Source of the DNA: an uncultured Traorella sp. | GTDB lineage: Bacteria; Bacillota_I; Bacilli_A; Erysipelotrichales; Erysipelotrichaceae | Assembly (NCBI GenBank): GCA_945938205.1 | Contig: CAMEUL010000030.1 | Location: 1 to 10,348 of the forward strand | DNA: 10,348 nucleotides | Direction of reading: 5' to 3' | Part shown: one piece after another, positions 5,989 through 10,348 of the stretch | Layout of the letters: each line of letters starts with the position of its first letter | How positions within the stretch are numbered: position 1 is the first letter of the stretch | Position numbers and translations under genes: made by a program | The notes under the pieces: generated by a model | The model's input: the letters and a program-made list of their open reading frames with translations, nothing else | What the model was told of the DNA's origin: nothing | The model's database searches: none

Positions 5989-6978
5989 ATGGAAAAAGAC
6001 AAGTCAGAAGCATTGTTGAAAGATACAATTGCACAAATTGAAAAACAGTACGGAAAAGGATCTATCATGAAACTGGGTGATCGTGCCAGTGTGGATGTTG
6101 ATGCCATCAGTTCAGGATCTTTGAAAATTGATCAAGCATTGGGAATTGGTGGATTTCCAAAAGGAAGAATCATTGAAATCTATGGACCTGAATCCAGTGG
6201 GAAAACTACTCTTGCACTCCATGCCATTGCGGAAGTTCAAAAGAAAGGTGGACGAGCAGCATTCATTGATGCGGAAAATGCCATTGATCCAATCTATGCA
6301 CAAAAACTTGGTGTGCAGATCGATGATCTGATTCTTTCTCAACCAGACAGTGGTGAACAGGCATTGGAAATTACAGAACTTCTGATCAAATCAGGAGCGA
6401 TTGATCTTGTCGTCATTGACTCTGTAGCAGCTTTGGTTCCTCAGGCAGAGTTGGATGGTGAAATGAGCGATGCTCATGTGGGCTTGCAAGCTCGTTTGAT
6501 GTCAAAAGCGATGAGAAAACTGGCAGGTGTGATGAACAAGAGCGAATGTACTGCTATCTTCATCAATCAGCTACGTGAAAAAGTTGGGATCATGTTTGGT
6601 AATCCGGAAACGACTCCAGGTGGTAGAGCCTTGAAGTTTTATTCTTCTGTGCGTTTGGATATCCGTAAATCGGAAGCCATTAAACAGGGAAGCGATATTA
6701 TTGGAAATAAGGTCAATGTGAAAGTTGTCAAGAATAAAGTGGCTCCTCCTTTCAAAACCGCTGTTGTGGAAATCATGTATGGTGAAGGAATCAGTTATGT
6801 TGCTGAACTTCTCGATCTGGCAGTTGACTATGATATTATCCAAAAAAGTGGTGCCTGGTTCTCTTATAAAGGAGAAAAGATTTCTCAGGGACGTGATGCG
6901 GCAAAACAGTATCTGAAGGATCATAAGGATGTCTTTGACGAAGTCAATGCACTTGTCAAAGAGAAACTGGCAGCATAA
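5989..6978 (+). CDS. recA: RecA recombinase
   Basis: RecA forms ATP-dependent filaments on single-stranded DNA, catalyses strand exchange and promotes LexA self-cleavage. The 329-residue protein has Walker A GPESSGKT (66-73), the catalytic Glu96 in FIDAENAIDP, Walker B VVIDSVAALVP (141-151), DNA-binding loop 1 around DGEMSDAHVGLQAR (156-169), loop 2 around NQLREKVGIMFGNPETTPGG (193-212), and KVVKNKVAPPF (245-255). ATG 5989 follows AAGGAG (5974-5979) with nine bases between; an upstream in-frame ATG at 5947 would overlap the pncC end and lacks such a site. The residue after Glu96 is Asn, where E. coli has His97. The C-terminus stops at VKEKLAA and lacks the acidic tail that restrains E. coli RecA. 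No GAAC-N4-GTTC LexA box precedes it, so damage induction is not evident from this window. Confidence 0.98.
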   Translation: MEKDKSEALLKDTIAQIEKQYGKGSIMKLGDRASVDVDAISSGSLKIDQALGIGGFPKGRIIEIYGPESSGKTTLALHAIAEVQKKGGRAAFIDAENAIDPIYAQKLGVQIDDLILSQPDSGEQALEITELLIKSGAIDLVVIDSVAALVPQAELDGEMSDAHVGLQARLMSKAMRKLAGVMNKSECTAIFINQLREKVGIMFGNPETTPGGRALKFYSSVRLDIRKSEAIKQGSDIIGNKVNVKVVKNKVAPPFKTAVVEIMYGEGISYVAELLDLAVDYDIIQKSGAWFSYKGEKISQGRDAAKQYLKDHKDVFDEVNALVKEKLAA

Positions 6979-7397
6979 TGGGAATCTTTAAGAAAAAACC
7001 AAAACCGGATATTATGGGATATATCTGTTATGAAACCAGCATGAACCGAGCTCATTTTTTTACTGAAACATTTCAGGATGAGCATTTGGAATTGCCCTTC
7101 TATCTTATTTCCACAGCCATTATTTTTCATAATCTGAAGGAAAAATATTCTGATGCAGTGATTGATGAATGCCAATATCATTGTGATCGTTTCTATATGA
7201 AAAAACACAAGGATGTTTCTTTGGATGAAATGATCCGGCAACGTGAAGAAATAACTTGTACCATTGAAAATGCTACCTATGTCGAAGCATTTTTGAAGAA
7301 TAAGGAAATTGAAGATAAGAACGGACTTGTGTCCTATAATCTGAACCAATGGATGGAAGCCAGACTATTACTGGATGACAGTATTAAATCAATGTGA
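6978..7397 (+). CDS. Uncharacterised protein immediately downstream of recA
   Basis: I do not recognise this 139-residue protein. Its ATG shares one base with the recA stop (TAATG) and it has no clear Shine-Dalgarno, so it is probably translated by ribosomes finishing recA. It begins with a basic stretch (MGIFKKKPKPD), then appears soluble and largely helical, with no signal peptide or clear membrane segment; LPFYLISTAIIF (39-50) is the most hydrophobic part. Three cysteines (65, 69, 94) and two histidines (51, 68) do not form an obvious metal motif, although C65-x2-H68-C69 is suggestive. Acidic and basic residues alternate through 52-115. Its codon use looks like that of its neighbours. The stop TGA forms part of the following hairpin. 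In Bacillus and many relatives the gene after recA is rny; this protein shows no RNase Y features. Confidence 0.75.
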   Translation: MGIFKKKPKPDIMGYICYETSMNRAHFFTETFQDEHLELPFYLISTAIIFHNLKEKYSDAVIDECQYHCDRFYMKKHKDVSLDEMIRQREEITCTIENATYVEAFLKNKEIEDKNGLVSYNLNQWMEARLLLDDSIKSM

Positions 7398-7415
7398 GTC
7401 GCAAGACTCATTTTT
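7395..7415 (+). terminator. Compact hairpin terminator overlapping the stop codon
   Basis: TGAGTC (7395-7400) and GACTCA (7405-7410) form a perfect 6-bp stem capped by GCAA, followed directly by TTTTT (7411-7415). The TGA stop of the preceding gene is the first three bases of the stem, so a terminating ribosome would cover the hairpin. The stem is short with three G-C pairs, so termination may be partial. It would close the transcript that begins upstream of rodZ. Confidence 0.6.
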
Positions 7416-7419
7416 GTTG

Positions 7420-7425
7420 TATAAT
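7420..7425 (+). promoter_or_regulatory. Possible -10 box for the DUF1848 gene
   Basis: A perfect TATAAT lies between the compact terminator and the ATG at 7432. No good -35 exists at 16-18 bp, where the sequence is inside the terminator hairpin. If used, transcription would start at about 7432, at the start codon itself, giving a leaderless message. Read-through of the short terminator is an equally good source of expression. Confidence 0.3.
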
Positions 7426-7431
7426 GAAGAT

Positions 7432-8313
7432 ATGATACTGAATGTAAGTGGTAGATGTGATATTGTGGCCTTCTTTTCAGAATGGTTCATGAATCGATAT
7501 GAAGAAGGATATGTTGATGTAAGAAATCCGTTTTATCCTAAAAAAGTGAGTCGTATTTATTTTGAAAATGTAGATGCGATTGTTTTTTGTACCAAAAATC
7601 CTATGCCGATACTTCCTTACCTAGATAAAATCAACAAACCTATTCTGTTTCAGGTCACACTGACGCCTTATCATTCAGATATTGAACCGCATGTTCCTGA
7701 TAAGAATAAGATCATTGAAGCTATTCAGAAACTAGCTGTGATCCTTCCTAAGGAGTCTTTATATGTTCGTTATGATCCAATCTTCATCAATGATCGATAT
7801 ACGTTGGAATATCATATCAAAGCTTTTGAACGATTATGTGAAAGACTGGAAGATTCGGTTTCTCATATGATTGTTTCTTTTCTGGATGACTATAAAAATG
7901 TTCAGCGACATAGTCATGAAATCAAGGCAAAGAAAATGACTGAAGAGGATTATGAAATCATTGGAAGGTCTTTTGCACAGAGTGCATTCAATCATCACAT
8001 GACAGTACAGACCTGCGCTGAAGAAAAAAACCTTGTGGAATATGGTTTTATCCAGGAAGATTGTGTGTCAAAAAAAATTGCTTATCAGTTAACTCATAAA
8101 AAATTCAAAAAATGGAATGCCCGAGGAAAAAATTGTCAATGTGTAGAAATGGCAGATATCGGTGTCTATAATACTTGTGCACATCTCTGCAAGTATTGCT
8201 ATGCTAATTATGATGAAAAGAAAATCAGAGAATGGATGAAACAGCATGATCCTACTTCATCTTTGCTGATTGGACATTTGAAAGAGGATGATATTCTTGT
8301 GGAAAGGAAATAA
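7432..8313 (+). CDS. DUF1848 family protein with C-terminal radical-SAM-like Cys cluster
   Basis: The 293-residue protein matches DUF1848 from its first residues: MILNVSGRCDIVAFFSEWF, then GYVDVRNPFYPKKVSRI (26-42), IVFCTKNPMPILPYLD (50-65), FQVTLTPY (73-80), VRYDPIFINDRYTLEYH (112-128) and a C-terminal C235-x-C237 plus CAHLCKYC (C249, C253, C256). The last is CxxxCxxC, the spacing of the 4Fe-4S site of radical SAM enzymes, here at the C-terminal rather than the N-terminal end. The repeated strand-helix pattern suggests a TIM-barrel-like fold. No reaction is known for the family. ATG 7432 is chosen because relatives start at this point; its GAAG Shine-Dalgarno is weak. An in-frame start at 7375 would overlap the previous gene and the hairpin. 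Position 9 is Cys and position 7 Gly, where I recall an SRRTDIP consensus. It is followed at once by the folate gene. Confidence 0.88.
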   Translation: MILNVSGRCDIVAFFSEWFMNRYEEGYVDVRNPFYPKKVSRIYFENVDAIVFCTKNPMPILPYLDKINKPILFQVTLTPYHSDIEPHVPDKNKIIEAIQKLAVILPKESLYVRYDPIFINDRYTLEYHIKAFERLCERLEDSVSHMIVSFLDDYKNVQRHSHEIKAKKMTEEDYEIIGRSFAQSAFNHHMTVQTCAEEKNLVEYGFIQEDCVSKKIAYQLTHKKFKKWNARGKNCQCVEMADIGVYNTCAHLCKYCYANYDEKKIREWMKQHDPTSSLLIGHLKEDDILVERK

Positions 8314-8314
8314 A

Positions 8315-8836
8315 ATGAATAAAGAAACATACCGATGCCAATATAAAAAGATTCGAAATGAGATTGAAAACAGACAAGAAAAATCACATCGTATCTGTGA
8401 GAAAATACTTCAACATCCTCTCTATCAGAATTCAGAAACGATCGCTTTTTATGCTTCTACACAAAGCGAAGTGGATACTTGGGAATTGTTGAATAAAGCA
8501 TTAGAAGACCAGAAACGAGTGCTGTTGCCGAAAGTGGAAGGAAATGACATGCAGTTTTATGAAATCAATTCTTTGGATGAACTAGAAAAAGGAAGCATGG
8601 GCATTTATGAACCTATAAAAGGCAAAGAAGTTCAAGAAATAGATTGTATGATTGTTCCAGGTATCTGTTTTGATCAACGATGTCATCGCATTGGTTATGG
8701 AAAAGGATACTATGATCGTTATCTTTCACGCTGTCAAACCAAAACGATTGGCATCTGTTTCAAAGAACAAATTTGTGATGAAATCAAAGTGGACAACTTT
8801 GACATTCCTTTGGATGAAATTATAAGTGATGAATAA
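8315..8836 (+). CDS. 5-formyltetrahydrofolate cyclo-ligase
   Basis: This enzyme (MTHFS, the YgfA family) uses ATP to convert 5-formyltetrahydrofolate to 5,10-methenyltetrahydrofolate, returning a dead-end folate to one-carbon metabolism. The 173-residue protein has the basic N-terminal helix (YRCQYKKIRNEI), FYASTQSEVDTWELL (45-59), RVLLPKV (68-74), GIYEP (96-100), MIVPGICFD (112-120) and the ATP-binding signature GYGKGYYDRYL (127-137). Its length is normal to slightly short. ATG 8315 has AAGGA at 8304-8308 and lies one base past the stop of the DUF1848 gene; an upstream start at 8288 would overlap that gene without need. In other bacteria this gene is often single or placed with unrelated genes, so its place between two Cys-cluster proteins may be no more than operon convenience. 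Confidence 0.95.
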   Translation: MNKETYRCQYKKIRNEIENRQEKSHRICEKILQHPLYQNSETIAFYASTQSEVDTWELLNKALEDQKRVLLPKVEGNDMQFYEINSLDELEKGSMGIYEPIKGKEVQEIDCMIVPGICFDQRCHRIGYGKGYYDRYLSRCQTKTIGICFKEQICDEIKVDNFDIPLDEIISDE

Positions 8837-8859
8837 TCCTTTTCATATGAGGTGATAAT

Positions 8860-9576
8860 ATGGCTATGTGGAATCCTTGGCGAGGCTGCAAGAGGTATAG
8901 CGATGGATGCAGATACTGCTATATCCATAAAGGAGATCAAAAAAGAAAAGTGGATACAAGTCAGATTATTAAAACCAAAGATTTTTATAAACCTGTTGAA
9001 AAAAGCAAAAATGGTCTTTATAAAATGAAATCTGGTTTGGTATATGTCTGTTTCTCAAATGATTTTCTTATCGAAGATGCGGATATTTGGAGACAAGAGT
9101 GTTGGAAAATGATCAAGGAAAGACAGGATTGTACGTTTTTATTTCTGACCAAAAGAATTGAAAGATTTATGAAGTGTGTTCCAGATGATTGGGAAGATGG
9201 ATATGAAAATGTCGTGATCGGATGTACGATCGAAAATCAGAAAAATGCAGATCTGAAATTATCTATCTATAAAGATTTACCGATCTGTCATAAAGGCATT
9301 ACAGCTCAACCGTTGCTTGAAAAAATAAATATTGAAAAATATCTGGAAAATATTGAATGGGTCGTAGTCGGTGGAGAATCCGATCAAAATGCAAGGCCCC
9401 TTGATTATAATTGGGTATTGGATATAAGAGAACAATGTATTAGAAAGAATGTTAGTTTTGAATTTCGTCAATGTGGAACCAATTTTATCAAGGATGGAAA
9501 ACTATATCGATTAAAGACTAAGGATCTATGTAGCCAGGCAAGACGTGCCAACATCAATACGCATAGGGTTGAGTAG
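8860..9576 (+). CDS. Phage Gp37/Gp68 family (DUF5131) protein, putative Fe-S/radical-SAM-like
   Basis: The 238-residue protein opens with MWNPWRGCKRYSDGCRYCY, the diagnostic N-terminus of the Gp37/Gp68 family, with Cys10, Cys17 and Cys20 in a Cx6CxxC arrangement thought to hold an Fe-S cluster. Further family-like blocks are VYVCFSNDFL (61-70), FLFLTKRIERF (93-103), IGCTIENQ (120-127), WVVVGGES (167-174), ARPLDYNWVLDIREQC (178-193) and FEFRQCG (200-206). Together these resemble a barrel with an N-terminal cluster, as in radical SAM enzymes. The family was named from phage proteins but is also chromosomal; no phage genes are nearby. In some genomes it is paired with a three-Cys-motif partner protein (TcmP), and none is present here. 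GAGGTGAT (8849-8856) places the start at 8860. Its reaction is unknown. Confidence 0.88.
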   Translation: MAMWNPWRGCKRYSDGCRYCYIHKGDQKRKVDTSQIIKTKDFYKPVEKSKNGLYKMKSGLVYVCFSNDFLIEDADIWRQECWKMIKERQDCTFLFLTKRIERFMKCVPDDWEDGYENVVIGCTIENQKNADLKLSIYKDLPICHKGITAQPLLEKINIEKYLENIEWVVVGGESDQNARPLDYNWVLDIREQCIRKNVSFEFRQCGTNFIKDGKLYRLKTKDLCSQARRANINTHRVE

Positions 9577-9588
9577 CTGTTGATTTAG

Positions 9589-9624
9589 GGAATCAGAAAG
9601 CATGAGTAAATGGAGGAATCAGAA
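9589..9624 (+). repeat. Direct repeat GGAATCAGAA ahead of the zinc-ribbon gene
   Basis: GGAATCAGAA occurs at 9589-9598 and again at 9615-9624, with its starts 26 bp apart. Each copy is preceded by a purine-rich G run and followed within a few bases by an ATG (9602 and 9626) in the same frame. It looks like a small duplication of a ribosome-binding leader. The second copy has the stronger Shine-Dalgarno. Confidence 0.5.
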
Positions 9625-9625
9625 T

Positions 9626-10021
9626 ATGTGGATATGTCCTAACTGCGGTAGAGAATTTAAAAGAAAGAATCAGGGACATTACTGTGGAAAAAGTTATGAA
9701 ACAGTAGAAGCGTATATTCAAGCGCAATCCATAGAAAAGCAATTTCTTCTTAATGAAATAAGAAACATCATCATACGTAATATTTCTGATGCAAATGAAT
9801 GTATCCTTTGGAATATGCCAACTTATAAAAAAGAACACAGTTCTGTTTCCTTTGCTGCTTGCAAAGAACATGCGAGTTTGTACGTGGGAGAAGAAGTCAT
9901 TATGAAATTCAAACATGAACTGAAGGATATGCCTACTAAAAAAAGTGCAATCTATTTATCCTATAATTCTGTATTACCTTCAATTCTTATTGGGGATATT
10001 ATTAAAGAGATTTTTAATTAA
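9626..10021 (+). CDS. DUF1801 domain protein with N-terminal zinc ribbon
   Basis: The 131-residue protein joins a short zinc-finger-like segment, WICPNCGREFKRKNQGHYCG (Cys4, Cys7, His18, Cys20), to a DUF1801 (YdhG-like) domain covering about 25-130. In the second domain the ILWNMPTYK block (60-68), SVSFAACKEHASLYVG (73-88) and a closing helix (LIGDIIKEIF) are recognisable. DUF1801 proteins have a frataxin-like alpha/beta fold and no settled function. ATG 9626 is preferred because GGAGGA (9612-9617) sits eight bases upstream; the in-frame ATG at 9602 has only AGGG about 12 bases away. It follows the DUF5131 gene by about 50 bases on the same strand and may be co-transcribed with it. No terminator follows directly; the next hairpin is at 10186-10204. 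Confidence 0.8.
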   Translation: MWICPNCGREFKRKNQGHYCGKSYETVEAYIQAQSIEKQFLLNEIRNIIIRNISDANECILWNMPTYKKEHSSVSFAACKEHASLYVGEEVIMKFKHELKDMPTKKSAIYLSYNSVLPSILIGDIIKEIFN

Positions 10022-10177
10022 AAAATAAGTCATTTTTGTTCGTTTAAAAAACCACCTTGTATTATAATTGGTTTATTCACATATTTTCAAAAGATTATAT
10101 ATTATAAATTAATAGTATTATATATGTACTTTAATTTGATTTCAATTCACTCATTTTCTTATAATTTGAATTTTTTT
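10022..10177. other. AT-rich intergenic stretch without recognised gene
   Basis: The stretch between the zinc-ribbon gene and the tRNA terminator is extremely AT-rich. It contains AAACCA/TGGTTT arms around 10048-10073, which could form a weak 6-bp stem with a long loop but have no T-run after them. A TATAAT at 10063-10068 has no -35 partner at proper spacing. I see no ORF or conserved RNA in it. Confidence 0.6.
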
Positions 10178-10210
10178 AAAAAAAAACTTACGATTTTCGT
10201 AAGTACTTTT
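10178..10210 (-). terminator. Terminator of the tRNA operon, also able to act on the plus strand
   Basis: Read on the minus strand, ACTTACG (10204-10198), a five-base loop and CGTAAGT (10192-10186) form a perfect 7-bp stem followed by a run of eight T (10185-10178). It lies just past the 3' end of tRNA-Gly. On the plus strand the same stem is followed by AC and TTTTT, so it may also stop transcripts arriving from the zinc-ribbon gene. Confidence 0.85.
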
Positions 10211-10213
10211 TCA

Positions 10214-10287
10214 TGGAGCGGGTGATGGGAATCGAACCCACGTAGTCAGCTTGGAAGGCTGAAGTTCTACCATTGAACTACACCCGC
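10214..10287 (-). tRNA. tRNA-Gly (anticodon TCC)
   Basis: The minus-strand sequence folds as a complete 74-base tRNA: acceptor GCGGGTG paired with CACCCGC, D-loop with TTCAATGGTAGA, anticodon arm CAGCC-TTCCAAG-CTG with TCC as the anticodon, and T arm GTGGGTTCGATTCCCAT. The discriminator T and a gene-encoded CCA end (10214-10216) follow. TCC reads GGA and, by wobble, GGG. Confidence 0.97.
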
Positions 10288-10293
10288 ATAAGA

Positions 10294-10348
10294 TGGTGCC
10301 GACTAGAGGACTTGAACCCCCAACCTACTGATTACAAGTCAGTTGCTC
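10294..10348 (-). tRNA. tRNA-Thr (anticodon TGT), 5' end beyond the window
   Basis: The visible 55 bases run from the end of the D arm (GAGCAAC) through the anticodon arm ACTGA-CTTGTAA-TCAGT to the T arm GGGGGTTCAAGTCCTC and the acceptor 3' strand GTCGGCA with encoded CCA. The anticodon is TGT, giving threonine. The 5' acceptor strand and most of the D arm lie outside the window. It is six bases upstream of tRNA-Gly on the same strand, so the two are one transcript. Confidence 0.95.

Noticed and set aside
7684..7696. GAAC-CGCAT-GTTC palindrome as a LexA box
   Set aside because: The half-sites are five bases apart rather than four, and it lies inside the DUF1848 coding region.
8860..9576. Prophage remnant, suggested by the Gp37/Gp68 name
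   Set aside because: The family is common on chromosomes. There is no integrase, structural phage gene or attachment repeat around it, and its base use matches its neighbours.
10048..10073. AAACCA...TGGTTT hairpin as the terminator of the zinc-ribbon gene
   Set aside because: The stem is only six pairs with a 14-base loop and no following T-run.
1..10348. CRISPR array, transposase or riboswitch
   Set aside because: No regularly spaced repeats, transposase motifs or recognisable aptamer cores were seen in the gaps, which are mostly under 120 bases.

Overview
This is chromosomal housekeeping DNA from a low-GC Gram-positive bacterium (Bacillota). Three things point there: a type B RNase P RNA, the recU/PBP1A and gpsB/rnpB neighbourhoods known from Bacillus, and the order rodZ-pgsA-cinA-recA. 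Protein sequence flavour suggests an Erysipelotrichia-like gut lineage, but that is an impression, not an alignment. The standard genetic code fits all genes. I see no insertion sequence, prophage block, CRISPR array or clear foreign island.

Layout. (1) Positions 1-3162, minus strand: recU followed by a class A penicillin-binding protein (PBP1A/ponA type), ending in a hairpin terminator at the window edge. The PBP is split: its glycosyltransferase half (1716-2573) and transpeptidase half (58-1692) lie in different frames 23 bp apart, so the gene looks frameshifted or carries a small deletion. (2) Positions 3273-3958, plus strand: gpsB, the type B RNase P RNA (rnpB) starting at the gpsB stop codon, and a strong terminator. 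(3) Positions 3960-7415, plus strand: a near-consensus extended -10 promoter, then rodZ, pgsA, a stand-alone CinA/PncC amidase, recA and an unrecognised 139-residue protein. All are tightly packed or overlapping, and the unit closes with a compact hairpin whose stem includes the last stop codon. (4) Positions 7432-10021, plus strand: a DUF1848 protein with a C-terminal CxxxCxxC cluster, 5-formyltetrahydrofolate cyclo-ligase, a Gp37/Gp68-type (DUF5131) protein with an N-terminal Cys cluster, and a zinc-ribbon/DUF1801 protein. (5) Positions 10178-10348, minus strand: tRNA-Gly(TCC) and a partial tRNA-Thr(TGT), ending in a hairpin terminator that faces the preceding genes.

Functionally, the left part joins cell-wall synthesis and division (PBP1A, GpsB, RodZ), phosphatidylglycerol synthesis (PgsA) and recombination (RecU, RecA). 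The least understood part is 6978-10021: an orphan protein directly after recA and two uncharacterised putative Fe-S proteins around a folate-salvage enzyme. The points most worth checking are the split PBP1A and the two Cys-cluster proteins. I did not find strong evidence for a wholly new system.
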